This document shows positions 54,589 to 62,966 of a stretch of DNA of 64,000 nucleotides, in pieces. Every line of letters begins with the position of its first letter. Within the stretch, counting starts at the first letter, position 1. The notes below the pieces were generated by a model, which made no database searches, was not told the DNA's origin, and saw only the letters and a program-made list of their open reading frames with translations. Both the position numbers and the translations under genes were made by a program. The stretch comes from an uncultured Archangium sp. Its GTDB lineage: Bacteria; Myxococcota; Myxococcia; Myxococcales; Myxococcaceae. The DNA is taken from the NCBI GenBank assembly GCA_903905455.1, contig CAIVGN010000115.1, positions 1-64,000 of the forward strand, written 5' to 3'.

Positions 54589-55842
54589 CTACGTGCCGAG
54601 GGGCACGGTGAACGTGATGAGGGTGCCGGCGCCGGGCTTCGCTTCGATGGCGACCTCGCCCCCGGCCTTGAGGGCGCGCTCGCGGAGGTTGATGAGGCCG
54701 TAGTGCCCGGGCCGGGGCGCCGCGGTGTCGAAGCCCTTGCCGTCGTCCTTCACGGTCAGCTCCACTCCCTGGGCGCCGAAGTAGAGCTTCACGTCGACGC
54801 GCGTGGGTGCGGCGTGCTTGGCGGCGTTCGCCAGCAGCTCCTGCAACACGCGGAACAGCGCCAGCGAGGTCTCGGGCGCCAGGCGGGTGAGCAAGGTGCC
54901 GCTCTTCTCGAAGTGCACCGGCAGCTGGGTGCGATCGCCGAAGGTCTTCACGTAGTCCTCGAAGCCATGGGCGAGGTCGAAGTCTTCGCGCATCATCTGC
55001 AGGCTGCGGCGCAGCTCCTCGATGGCCTCTTCCGCCGTCTGCTTCAGCTCGGCGACCTCCTTCTGCACCACCTCGTCCTTGACCAGCTGGGCGACGTACT
55101 CGGACTGGATGATGAGCGACGAGAGGCTCGCCCCCAGCCCGTCGTGGATCTCGCGGGCCAGGCGGTTGCGCTCCTCGACGACCGCCAGCTCCTTCAGGTC
55201 GCCCTGGAGCTCCACCACCTCGCGGTGCGCCGTGAGCTCGCGCTCGTTCAGGTACACCAGCACGTAGATGATGATGAAGTTGAGCCCGAGGTACCACAGC
55301 AGGGTGAGCACCTCGACGGCGGTGGGGCTGCGGTCGAGCAGCTGATCGAGGCGCGCGGTGATGGGCAGCGCCAGCAGCGGCGGGAGGATCGCCAGCGGCT
55401 TGGGGTAGAGCAGGGCGAAGAGCGTGGTGAAGAGCAGCTGGGTGGCCAGCAGCGGGTTGGCGAGGCCGCCGCCTTCGTGCGGCTTGACCACCACCACCAC
55501 CATCACCACCAGGTCGAGGCAGAGGGTGACGTAGGTGACGAGCTTCCCGGCGCGGGCGTGGCCGAGCACCAGGTAGTTGGCCACGCTGTAGAGCAGCATG
55601 AAGAAGTAGCCACCGAAGGCGAGCGCGGTGAAGTCGAAGTAGTAGCGCCACACCGGCACCGCGAGGATGCACAGGCCCAGGGTGAGGAACATCATGCGCG
55701 CGTAGAACAGGGCGCGCGCCCGCGTCTGGAAGCGCTCCTCGGTCCACGAGCGGGCCGCCTCTTCGGGCGAGACCTGCTGGGTCAGCCCCCGCTTCTCGAG
55801 CACCACCGCGACACGCGCCCGACGATCTTCAGTGAGCTGCAA
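54589..55842 (-). CDS. Sensor histidine kinase, NarX/LiaS type
   Basis: 417 aa. The N-terminal half has about six membrane helices (for example LTLGLCILAVPVWRYYFDF, LVTYVTLCLDLVVMVVVVV) and no large periplasmic loop. It probably senses a signal in the membrane. A coiled stretch leads to the HisKA_3 phosphoacceptor H233 (RLAREIHDGLGASLSSLI) and the ATPase domain (VLQELLANAAKHA, VKDDGKGFD, GHYGLINLRERA). It is in an operon with the NarL-type regulator. Only 41 bp separate it from the E1-like gene on the other strand. Confidence 0.92.
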   Translation of the reverse strand: MQLTEDRRARVAVVLEKRGLTQQVSPEEAARSWTEERFQTRARALFYARMMFLTLGLCILAVPVWRYYFDFTALAFGGYFFMLLYSVANYLVLGHARAGKLVTYVTLCLDLVVMVVVVVKPHEGGGLANPLLATQLLFTTLFALLYPKPLAILPPLLALPITARLDQLLDRSPTAVEVLTLLWYLGLNFIIIYVLVYLNERELTAHREVVELQGDLKELAVVEERNRLAREIHDGLGASLSSLIIQSEYVAQLVKDEVVQKEVAELKQTAEEAIEELRRSLQMMREDFDLAHGFEDYVKTFGDRTQLPVHFEKSGTLLTRLAPETSLALFRVLQELLANAAKHAAPTRVDVKLYFGAQGVELTVKDDGKGFDTAAPRPGHYGLINLRERALKAGGEVAIEAKPGAGTLITFTVPLGT

Positions 55843-55883
55843 GGTGCTGGCGAGTGTACCCCCATGTCGTGCATGAAGGCGCG

Positions 55884-56615
55884 GTGAGCGAGCGGCCTTC
55901 GCGGGTGTTGATCGTCGGACTGGGCGGCCTGGGGTGCCCCGCGTCCCTGGCCCTGGCCCGCGCCGGGGTGGCGCACCTCACCTTGCTCGACGACGACGTG
56001 GTCGACGTCACCAACCTCCACCGGCAGCCCTGGCACCACCTCGCCGACGTGGGGCGACCCAAGGTCGAGTCGGCGGCCCACAAGCTGCGCGCCTCGTTCC
56101 CGGGGCTGGGGCTCGACGTGCGCCGCGAGCGCCTGACCGCCGCCAACGCCGAGGCCCTCTTCCGCGCCCACGACCTGGTGGTCGACGCCACCGACGGGGT
56201 GGACACCAAGTTCCTGCTCTCCGACGCGGCCGTGCTCACCGGCACGCCGCTCATCTACGGCGGGGTGCTGCGCTTCGAGGGGCTGGCGATGCGCATCGAG
56301 CCGGGAGGCCCGTGCCTGCGCTGCCTCTTCGAGACGCCCCCCGACGACGCGCCGACCTGCGCCCAGGCCGGCGTGCTGGGGTCCATGGCCGGGCTCATCG
56401 GCGGGCTGCAGGCCGAGCTGGCCCTTTCGCACGGCGAGCCGGGCCTCGCGCTGCTGCGCGTGGTCGACGGCGCCAGCCTGCACTTTCGAACCGTGCGCGT
56501 TCGTCGTCGCGCCGACTGCGCCGCGTGCGGTGAGGGCGCGAAGCCGCTATTGACCGACGCCAGAGCCCCCGCATGTCAGAGCGCATCGACGTCACCCACG
56601 AGATCTGCCCCATGA
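55884..56615 (+). CDS. E1-like MoeB/ThiF-family adenylyltransferase lacking the N-terminal helix
   Basis: 243 aa from GTG 55884, preceded by GAAGG. The nucleotide-binding GLGGLGCPA (12-20), LLDDDVVDVTNLHRQ, the aspartate in VDATDGVDTKF, the Zn cysteine pairs C144/C147 and C212/C215 and the catalytic-region cysteine C159 (TCAQAGVLGS) are all present. It should adenylate the C-terminal Gly of a ubiquitin-like sulfur carrier. Unlike normal MoeB or ThiF it lacks the leading RYxRQ helix; a gene three positions on has just that part. Its 3' end overlaps the TusA-like gene by 43 bp. Confidence 0.85.
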   Translation: MSERPSRVLIVGLGGLGCPASLALARAGVAHLTLLDDDVVDVTNLHRQPWHHLADVGRPKVESAAHKLRASFPGLGLDVRRERLTAANAEALFRAHDLVVDATDGVDTKFLLSDAAVLTGTPLIYGGVLRFEGLAMRIEPGGPCLRCLFETPPDDAPTCAQAGVLGSMAGLIGGLQAELALSHGEPGLALLRVVDGASLHFRTVRVRRRADCAACGEGAKPLLTDARAPACQSASTSPTRSAP

Positions 56616-56806
56616 CGTACGTGCGGGTGAAGCTGGCCCTGGAGTCGCTCGACGAGGGCGCGCTCCTCGAGGTGCTGTTGCGTGGGGCCGAGCCGCTCAA
56701 GAACGTGCCCCGCTCGCTGAAGGAAGACGGGCACGAGGTCCTCTCGCTGGCGCCCGAGGGCGAGGTGCACCTGCTGACCCTGCGCGTGCACCACGGGGCG
56801 CGGTGA
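56573..56806 (+). CDS. TusA-like sulfur-transfer protein
   Basis: 77 aa. DVTHEICPMTYVRVKLALES carries the conserved CPM motif of TusA/SirA proteins, followed by the small alpha/beta pattern (DGHEVLSLAPEGEVHLLTLRV). It would hold a persulfide and pass sulfur on. The start lies 43 bp inside the upstream E1-like gene, and the stop shares a base with the CysO/ThiS-like start (TGATG). It is thus embedded in a sulfur-carrier operon. Confidence 0.85.
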   Translation: MSERIDVTHEICPMTYVRVKLALESLDEGALLEVLLRGAEPLKNVPRSLKEDGHEVLSLAPEGEVHLLTLRVHHGAR

Positions 56807-57078
56807 TGGCGATCATCGAACTCCCGTCCGCGTTGCGGGTGCACGCCAACCGGCAGGCCCGGGTGGTGGTCGAGGCGGCCACCGTGGCCCAGGCCCTCGA
56901 GGCGCTCTGCGTGGCCCACCCCGCGCTGCGCCCCCAGGTGTGGATGGCGACGGGCACCCTGCGCCGGACCATCGGGGTCTTCCTTCGCGAAGACGACATG
57001 CGCTCGCCCGAGGGCCTCGCCCACCCGCTCGGCGCCCAGGACGTGCTGGTGCTGATCACCGCGATGGCCGGCGGCTGA
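56806..57078 (+). CDS. CysO/MoaD/ThiS-like ubiquitin-fold sulfur carrier
   Basis: 90 aa ending in Gly-Gly (ITAMAGG), as carrier proteins of this fold do. The C-terminal half (RTIGVFLREDDMRSPEGLAH) aligns well by eye with CysO, the carrier for thiocarboxylate-dependent cysteine synthesis in actinobacteria. The E1-like gene two genes upstream could adenylate it. Neither cysM nor the JAMM protease partner Mec+ is visible in the window. GTG 56803 is an alternative start. Confidence 0.8.
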   Translation: MAIIELPSALRVHANRQARVVVEAATVAQALEALCVAHPALRPQVWMATGTLRRTIGVFLREDDMRSPEGLAHPLGAQDVLVLITAMAGG

Positions 57079-57079
57079 C

Positions 57080-57652
57080 GTGGCGCTGCGCGAAGACCAG
57101 GTCCAGCGCTACGGCCGGCAGATCCTCCTGCGCGAGGTGGGTGGGGTCGGTCAGCGCAAGCTGCTCGCCGCGCCGGTGCGGGTCTTGGGGTCGAGCCCGG
57201 CCATGGACGTCGCCGTGGCTTACCTCGTCGCCGGCGGCACGCCGGTCGAGCTGGCTCCGGGCGTCGAGGTCCACGGGTTCCTCGAAGGTCAGCCGCTGGA
57301 GGCCTTGAGCGCCGACGCGGTCCCCGTGACGGCCCCGGCGCTGGACCTGCTGCCCGCGGGCCTGGCGTCCACGGCGCCGGCCCAGGTGGTGCTGGGGGGC
57401 GGGGTGGCCTTCAAGACCGCCGCGGCGTGCCCGGAGTGCTGGGCCCTGACCTGGGCGGCGCTCCCCGGGGGCGGCCCGGACGTCGGCTGCGGCAGCCTGG
57501 CCGCCCTGGTGGTGCAGCGAATCACCCTGGGGTGGGGGCCGGAGCTGGGCCTGATCTGCTGGAAAACCGACCATTTCGCCGAAGTCGCGACCGCGCGCTG
57601 CCCCCGACACGCGATTTCTGAAGGAAATAGCCCAGTGATCACGAGTACCTGA
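57080..57652 (+). CDS. Degenerate E1-like (MoeB/ThiF) protein without the nucleotide loop
   Basis: 190 aa from GTG 57080. It starts like MoeB/ThiF proteins (QVQRYGRQILLREVGGVGQR), but where GxGGxG should follow it reads VRVLGSSPAMDVAVAYLVAGG. One Zn-type pair is kept (C117/C120 in CPEC), and GCGSLAALVVQRITLG matches the IGSLQALEALK part. The adenylation core is missing, so it is probably inactive alone. It supplies exactly the N-terminal helix that the E1-like gene at 55884 lacks, so the two may form a heterodimer. A truncated relic is the alternative. Confidence 0.75.
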   Translation: MALREDQVQRYGRQILLREVGGVGQRKLLAAPVRVLGSSPAMDVAVAYLVAGGTPVELAPGVEVHGFLEGQPLEALSADAVPVTAPALDLLPAGLASTAPAQVVLGGGVAFKTAAACPECWALTWAALPGGGPDVGCGSLAALVVQRITLGWGPELGLICWKTDHFAEVATARCPRHAISEGNSPVITST

Positions 57653-57695
57653 AGGTCGATGAGGTCTTTCCTGTTCAGAATCGGGTGCTTTGAAC

Positions 57696-57701
57696 TATAA
57701 G
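57696..57701 (+). promoter_or_regulatory. Possible -10 element of the cysC promoter
   Basis: TATAAG at 57696-57701, five of six bases of consensus, lies in the 122-bp gap before cysC. No strong -35 is seen (GTTCAG at 57673 is a poor match). This would leave a leader of about 66 nt. Confidence 0.35.
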
Positions 57702-57774
57702 GCCGGGTCTTTTTCTGTCCGCAGCGGCATTCTCCTCGTGCTGCGGTGATCTTCTGCATCGGAGCTGACACGCA

Positions 57775-58488
57775 ATGGCGCAAGAGACTGGCTTCACGGT
57801 CTGGCTGACGGGCATGTTGGGCGCAGGAAAGAGCACGCTGGCGAACTACATCGAGGCGCGCATGCGCCAGGTGGGGCGCAAGGTCGAAGTCCTCGACGAA
57901 GATGACCTCCAGGAAGATCTCTGGAAGGAAGTCGAAGGCGGCACCAAGGAAGAGCGCATGATCATCGCGCGCCGCCTCGGCTTCGTGGCGGACTCGCTCA
58001 CGCGCAACGGCGTGGCGACCCTCGTGGCCTGTGCCAGCCCGGACAAGCAGTCGCGCGACGACAACCGCCGCCGCATCCAGCGCTACATCGAGGTCTACGT
58101 CGACTGTCCGACCGACGAGCTCATCAAGCGCGACACCACCGGCAAGTACAAGAAGGCGCTCGCCGGCGAGATCCCCAACTTCGTGGGCATCACCGAGCCC
58201 TACCAGCCGCCGAACTCGGCTGAGGTGACGGTGCACACCAACCTCGAGGACATCGAGGCGGGCGGCCTGAAGATCTTCCAGTCGCTCCTCGACCTCTCGT
58301 ACATGACGGCCGAAGAGTTGAAGATCATCACCGGCACGAAGATGAAGGTGACCCCGAAGGTCAAGCCGGGCAAGGCAGGCAAGCCCGTCAAGCCGGGCAA
58401 GCCCGCGAAGGAAGAGAAGGCGCCCAAGGCGGTGAAGGTGAAGAAGGCCGCGCCGGCGCCCGCTCCGAAGAAGAAGGGCAAGAAGTAA
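57775..58488 (+). CDS. cysC: Adenylylsulfate kinase with Lys/Pro-rich C-terminal tail
   Basis: 237 aa. The APS kinase fold (1-188) has P-loop GMLGAGKST (13-21), the aspartate-rich EVLDEDDLQEDL, and GEIPNFVGITEPYQPPNSAE, which matches the APS-binding GEIxxFTGI region. It phosphorylates APS to PAPS. A tail of about 48 residues (190-237) is Lys/Pro/Ala-rich with repeated KPGKP-like units, similar in composition to histone H1 tails and absent from normal CysC. No ATP sulfurylase is adjacent; it follows the sulfur-carrier genes after 122 bp. Confidence 0.85.
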   Translation: MAQETGFTVWLTGMLGAGKSTLANYIEARMRQVGRKVEVLDEDDLQEDLWKEVEGGTKEERMIIARRLGFVADSLTRNGVATLVACASPDKQSRDDNRRRIQRYIEVYVDCPTDELIKRDTTGKYKKALAGEIPNFVGITEPYQPPNSAEVTVHTNLEDIEAGGLKIFQSLLDLSYMTAEELKIITGTKMKVTPKVKPGKAGKPVKPGKPAKEEKAPKAVKVKKAAPAPAPKKKGKK

Positions 58489-58544
58489 GAAGCCTGCCCG
58501 GAGGGAGGCTCGACTCGAAAGCGCGGCTCCGTTATGGCCCGCCC

Positions 58545-59444
58545 ATGTCGTCGACCTCCTCCGTTCAGCAGCCAGTCCTCACCGACGCGCAGATCGACGC
58601 GCTCTGCGCGCAGTCGGCCGAGCGCGTCGAAGCCCTGAAGTCGGCCCTGCGCGCCCATGGTTCGGCGCTGGTGGCCTTCTCGGGCGGCGTCGATTCGGCG
58701 CTGGTGCTCAAGCTCGCCGTGGATGCGCTGGGAGCTCGGGCCGTCGCCCTGACTGCCATCTCGGCGTCGGTGGCGCCTGACGAGGCCGACGAGGCGCGCG
58801 CGCTGGCCACGAAGATCGGCGCCCGCCACGTGCTGGTCGACTCGAAGGAGCTCGAGGACCCGCGCTACGCCGCCAACCCCTCCAACCGCTGCTACTACTG
58901 CAAGACCGAGCTGTACTCGATCACCGACAAGTACCGCGCCGAGCTGGGCCTCGCGGTGGTGCTCGACGGCTTCAACGCCGACGACAAGAAGGATCACCGG
59001 CCCGGTCACCAGGCCGCCCGCGAGCACGAGGTTCGCTCGCCGCTGGCCGAGGCGCAGCTCACCAAGGCCGAGGTCCGCGCCTGGTCGCACCGCCTCGGGC
59101 TCCCCACGTGGGACAAGCCGCAGATGGCCTGCCTCGCCTCGCGCCTTCCCTACGGCACCCAGGTCACCGTGGAGCGCCTCAAGCAGGTCGGCGGCGCCGA
59201 GAAGGCGGTGCGGGCCTTGGGCTTCGTGAACTTCCGCGTGCGCCACCACCAGGACATCGCGCGCCTCGAGCTCGCCGCCGAGGAGCTGCCGCGCATGCTC
59301 GACCCGCAGACCCGCGTCGCGGTCAACGCGGCCCTCAAGGCCCACGGCTTCACCTTCGTCGCCCTCGACCTCGAGCCCTTCCGCTCGGGCCGCCTCAACG
59401 ACGCGCTCCCGGCCGGGGCCTTCGCGCTCCCCGTGGTGAGCTGA
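58545..59444 (+). CDS. larE: ATP-dependent sacrificial sulfur transferase LarE
   Basis: 299 aa, normal LarE length. The PP-loop SGGVDSAL (46-53), the SNRCYYCKTELY motif (C116/C119) and the sacrificial cysteine C196 (KPQMACLASRLPYG) are all intact. LarE gives sulfur, by destroying its own Cys, to the nickel-pincer nucleotide of lactate racemase-type enzymes. LarB and LarC are not in the window. It lies 56 bp downstream of cysC. A TTATGG-like element occurs just before ATG 58545. Confidence 0.93.
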   Translation: MSSTSSVQQPVLTDAQIDALCAQSAERVEALKSALRAHGSALVAFSGGVDSALVLKLAVDALGARAVALTAISASVAPDEADEARALATKIGARHVLVDSKELEDPRYAANPSNRCYYCKTELYSITDKYRAELGLAVVLDGFNADDKKDHRPGHQAAREHEVRSPLAEAQLTKAEVRAWSHRLGLPTWDKPQMACLASRLPYGTQVTVERLKQVGGAEKAVRALGFVNFRVRHHQDIARLELAAEELPRMLDPQTRVAVNAALKAHGFTFVALDLEPFRSGRLNDALPAGAFALPVVS

Positions 59445-59476
59445 AGAGTTCAACGCGCCGAGTCACGGGTTCGACG

Positions 59477-59493
59477 GGGGCGGGTGCCCCTTT
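59477..59493 (+). terminator. Weak terminator after larE
   Basis: GGGGC (59477-59481), loop GGGT, GCCCC (59486-59490), then TTT. The stem is short but GC-only. Confidence 0.3.
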
Positions 59494-59556
59494 GCGCGGG
59501 CCGTGCTGCTAGAGTCGACAGACTCGTTTTTCGCCCGGCCGATGGGAGCCTCCTTC

Positions 59557-62148
59557 ATGCATTCGTCTGTCCCCGCGTCGCGCTCGACGCGATCGCAGTT
59601 CCTGACGTTGAGCCTCGCGCTGTTCGTCGGCCTGGGGTGTTCGGGCACCGGCGCCGGTTGCTCCACGCTGACGCCGTTCCCCGCGGGCACGCGCTACACG
59701 GGCCCCAAGAGCGACAACGCGGTCAACATTCGCCTGTCGGCCGGGGGCATCAACTTCCTCAACTCGAAGTGGGACGTGCTCATCGACATGTTCGCGCCGG
59801 GGCGCACGCTGAACCTGCCCTTCGCCTGCGCGAAGCAGACGGTGTCGGTGCTCGGCGACGTGTACATCGCCGACCAGGGCAACGCGGCGGGCAACGGCCG
59901 CAACGACGCCAACTGCACCGGTGACGTGCCGGCCAACGTGGTGGTGACGGTGACCGGCTTCGGCCTGCGCCCGGCGGCGCCCGACAAGCTGGAAGCCACC
60001 ATCCAGCTGAACATCGACACCGGCAAGATCTACCTCACCAACCCGCACTCCCTGTGCGACCTGAAGTGCAGCGTGCGCTTCAACTCGGGCGCGGCCCAGC
60101 CGCCCGACAACCGCGTCACCGCGACGGTGAAGTTCACCATCGACAACAAGTGGGACAAGCTCCTCTCGTTCAGCGTCGAGGGCGTCAACGGCACGCAGGT
60201 CTGTGGCGCAAGCGGCGCCGGCATGCCTCCTTCGTGCTTCGACGCCAACGACCTCACGCTCGCCTCCGAAGGCGGCTTCTGCAGCTCCGTCTGCGCGGGC
60301 GCCGACTGGGAGCCGATCAAGACCTTCGTGCTGCAGCAGATCAGCCCGCTGCTCCAGGACCAGATCACCGCGCAGATCGGCAAGCAGACCTGCCAGGCGT
60401 GCACGACCAACGCCGACTGCCCGGTGAGCACCGACGGCACCAACACCCAGTCGACCTGCGACTCGGCCGACAAGGTGTGCAAGGCGGGCGGCACCTGCGT
60501 GCCCCGCTTCCTCGGCGTCGAGGGCACGGCGAACCTGGGCGGCCTGCTCGGCTCGTTCGGCGCGCCGGCCAACGCGGCGCTGCAGCTCTCGGTGGCCGCC
60601 GGCGCGAGCGTGATCGTCGACCAGGGCCTGAGCTTCGGCACCCGGGTAGGCATCCAGCCGACGGCCGTCTCGGCGTGCGTGCCCCCGCAGGCGGCGCCGC
60701 CCATGACCATGGTGGCCTTCCCCGACTTCGACGGCGAGGCGACGCCGAACTCCGGGTACCACGTGGGCCTCGGCGTCTCGTCGAACTTCCTCAACAACAC
60801 CTTCTGGGCCGCGCAGCAGTCGGGCGCCCTCTGTCTCAACCTCTCGTCGGACAACGTGGGGCTGATCAACACCGGCCTCTTCAAGACCTTCCTCCCGTCG
60901 CTGGGCAAGCTGTCGACCCGCGACGGCAAGGACGCGCCGATGATGGTGGTGCTGCGCCCCGCGCGCCCGCCGGCCGTGGTGGTCGGTGAAGGCACCTACG
61001 ACCCGGTCACCAAGAAGCCGATCAAGCCGCTGCTGCTGGTCACGCTGCCCGACCTGAGCATCGACTTCTACGCGATGATCGATGACCGCCAGGTTCGGCT
61101 CTTCACGCTGACCGCCGACATCTCGCTGCCGCTGTCGTTGATCTTCGAGGGCTGCGACAAGGTCACGCCGGCGCTGGGTGATCTGAAGATGCTCATCGGC
61201 AACATCCGCACGGCCAACAGCGAGATCCTCGCCGAAGACCCGCAGGTGCTCGCCGACCTGGTGCCCGCGGTCATCGGCCTCGCCGAGCCCGCGCTGGCCG
61301 GGGCGCTGTCGGGCTTCGCGCTGCCGTCGCTGGGCGGCTTCAAGCTCAAGGTCAACGAGGTCAAGGGCGTGGGGCGCATCACCGGCACCGAGGCCTTCAA
61401 CCACCTGGGCATCTACGCCACGCTGATCCTCGCCGGCACCTCGTGCGCCATCTCCGCCCCGGGCCTCTCGGTGGCCATGAAGTCGGCCCACATGCCCGCG
61501 GCCGCCGACATGCGGCTGACCGGCAACCACAAGCTGCCCTGGCCCGAGGCGGTGCTCGACGTGCGCACCCTGGGCAAGTCGGGCAGCCCCGAGTTCTCGT
61601 TCAAGATCGATGACGGCCTGTGGACCGAGTTCCAGCCGGTGGCCAACGACGAGCTGGTGGTCTCGCACCCGCGCTTCCTGCTCCAGGGTCACCACGTGAT
61701 CCACGTGCGCGCGCGCGTCTCCGAAGACCCGCACGCGGTCTCGCAGGTCAAGGACCTGGGCTTCTTCGTCGACTGGGAGGCCCCCGAGGTGTCGTTGGCC
61801 GCCGACGTGGCGACTGATCGCCTCGTGGTCAGCGCCCGTGACGTGCTCTCGGCCGATCGCCTGGGCTTCGCGTACCAGGTGGGCGAGGGCGCCCGCACGG
61901 AGTTCGGCCCGGCCCGCGAGATCTCGCTGTCGGCCATCGAGCAGCAGGGCGGGGTGACCGTCTTCGTCCGCGACGAGTACGGCAACGTTGGCCAGGCGAC
62001 GTACCACCCGGCGCAGGTTGCGCTTCGCCCCGAGGGCGCGGGCGCGGTGACCGGCGTCGCTGACCCGCAGGCCGCGGGCTGCTCCACGGCCGGTGGTCTC
62101 GAGCTGCTGGCGCTCGGCGTGCTCGCGCTCGTTCGTCGCCGTCGCTGA
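59557..62148 (+). CDS. Lipoprotein-like surface protein with MYXO-CTERM-like tail
   Basis: 863 aa from ATG 59557, preceded by GGGAG (ATG 59542 is possible). The signal peptide ends at a lipobox (FVGLGC), and a second Cys lies near it. The long middle has Cys-containing modules and large beta-rich domains. The C-terminus has a Cys-hydrophobic helix-Arg cluster (GCSTAGGLELLALGVLALVR then RRR), matching the MYXO-CTERM sorting signal. Having both lipobox and MYXO-CTERM in one protein is unusual, since both would handle anchoring. Function is unknown, probably cell-surface. Confidence 0.82.
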   Translation: MHSSVPASRSTRSQFLTLSLALFVGLGCSGTGAGCSTLTPFPAGTRYTGPKSDNAVNIRLSAGGINFLNSKWDVLIDMFAPGRTLNLPFACAKQTVSVLGDVYIADQGNAAGNGRNDANCTGDVPANVVVTVTGFGLRPAAPDKLEATIQLNIDTGKIYLTNPHSLCDLKCSVRFNSGAAQPPDNRVTATVKFTIDNKWDKLLSFSVEGVNGTQVCGASGAGMPPSCFDANDLTLASEGGFCSSVCAGADWEPIKTFVLQQISPLLQDQITAQIGKQTCQACTTNADCPVSTDGTNTQSTCDSADKVCKAGGTCVPRFLGVEGTANLGGLLGSFGAPANAALQLSVAAGASVIVDQGLSFGTRVGIQPTAVSACVPPQAAPPMTMVAFPDFDGEATPNSGYHVGLGVSSNFLNNTFWAAQQSGALCLNLSSDNVGLINTGLFKTFLPSLGKLSTRDGKDAPMMVVLRPARPPAVVVGEGTYDPVTKKPIKPLLLVTLPDLSIDFYAMIDDRQVRLFTLTADISLPLSLIFEGCDKVTPALGDLKMLIGNIRTANSEILAEDPQVLADLVPAVIGLAEPALAGALSGFALPSLGGFKLKVNEVKGVGRITGTEAFNHLGIYATLILAGTSCAISAPGLSVAMKSAHMPAAADMRLTGNHKLPWPEAVLDVRTLGKSGSPEFSFKIDDGLWTEFQPVANDELVVSHPRFLLQGHHVIHVRARVSEDPHAVSQVKDLGFFVDWEAPEVSLAADVATDRLVVSARDVLSADRLGFAYQVGEGARTEFGPAREISLSAIEQQGGVTVFVRDEYGNVGQATYHPAQVALRPEGAGAVTGVADPQAAGCSTAGGLELLALGVLALVRRRR

Positions 62149-62153
62149 AGTCG

Positions 62154-62660
62154 ATGCGCAACTTCCTCGTCGTCGCCGTGGTCGCGTCAGCCGCGGCGGC
62201 CTTCGCCAATGATCACCACGGCTCGCTGGGCCTCACCGTCGCCACCGGCGGTGACGTGGTCACGGCCGTGGGCGCCACGGGCGCCTCCGATCGCGGGGTG
62301 CGCATCCCCATCGAGATCGGCGCCACGCTCGGGTTGTTCAACCGCACCGAGCTGCGCCTCGCCGGTCGCTTCGCGCCGGGCGTTCCCCCGCTCACCGGCT
62401 TCGGCGGGGCGATCTTCGGCGGCATCCGCAACAGCCTGGGCTTCGACCAGTGGAAGACGTTCTTCGATCTCGATCTCGCGGTGCACGTCGCGCCGCTGAT
62501 CTCCGTGGGCGTTCGCGCCGCCTTCGGGGCCCAGTACGACTTCCTCCCGGTGATGGGCGTCTACGCCACGCTCGGAGCCCAGCTCGGCGGCGCCACGTCG
62601 CTGCGCCTCTCGTTCGAGCTGATCATCGGCATCCAATTCCGCACGTATCTCTTCGACTGA
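62154..62660 (+). CDS. Small outer-membrane-type protein
   Basis: 168 aa. A signal peptide (MRNFLVVAVVASAAAAFAND) is followed by alternating beta strands and Gly-rich turns (IPIEIGATLGLFNRTELRLA, DLDLAVHVAPLISVGVRAAF), as in a small outer-membrane barrel. It starts 5 bp after the MYXO-CTERM-like gene and is probably co-transcribed. A poor T-run follows the stop. Confidence 0.7.
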   Translation: MRNFLVVAVVASAAAAFANDHHGSLGLTVATGGDVVTAVGATGASDRGVRIPIEIGATLGLFNRTELRLAGRFAPGVPPLTGFGGAIFGGIRNSLGFDQWKTFFDLDLAVHVAPLISVGVRAAFGAQYDFLPVMGVYATLGAQLGGATSLRLSFELIIGIQFRTYLFD

Positions 62661-62703
62661 TCAGCGCGTTTTTTTGACGCCTGAGAATCGTGTGAGACCA
62701 TGT

Positions 62704-62874
62704 ATGCCCATGAACGACAACGCGCGTCTCACCTCGGTGGTTTTCCGGCTCAACCGTGATCGCCTCGAGCAGCTGAAGGATCTCTCGAAGGAGACCCGCA
62801 TCCGCCAGAGCGAGTACCTCCGCGAGGCGATCAGCGACCTCCTCGAGAAGTACGAAGAGAAGCTCAACGATTGA
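62704..62874 (+). CDS. Ribbon-helix-helix protein
   Basis: 56 aa from ATG 62704 (ATG 62710 is possible). LTSVVFRLNRDRLEQLKDLS and RIRQSEYLREAISDLLEKYE fit the strand-helix-helix of CopG/Arc-type DNA-binding proteins, which bind as dimers through the paired strands. No toxin gene lies next to it, so an antitoxin role is unlikely. It is probably a small transcription regulator. Confidence 0.8.
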   Translation: MPMNDNARLTSVVFRLNRDRLEQLKDLSKETRIRQSEYLREAISDLLEKYEEKLND

Positions 62875-62966
62875 GCGTTGCGTACCGTGCCCCGGTAGCC
62901 CCCTGATGCATCGCCGTGGTACCTAGCCCCGGCGCGACGCATTTTTTCAAGGAGGGCACGCCGCAC

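Noticed and set aside
57080-57652. Pseudogene with a frameshift
   Set aside because: The frame is open over 190 codons with a normal start next to the previous stop, so I kept it as a gene that has lost the nucleotide loop rather than a broken one.
62661-62700. Terminator after the small outer-membrane gene
   Set aside because: There is a run of seven T but the flanking sequences pair poorly, so no stem-loop can be supported.
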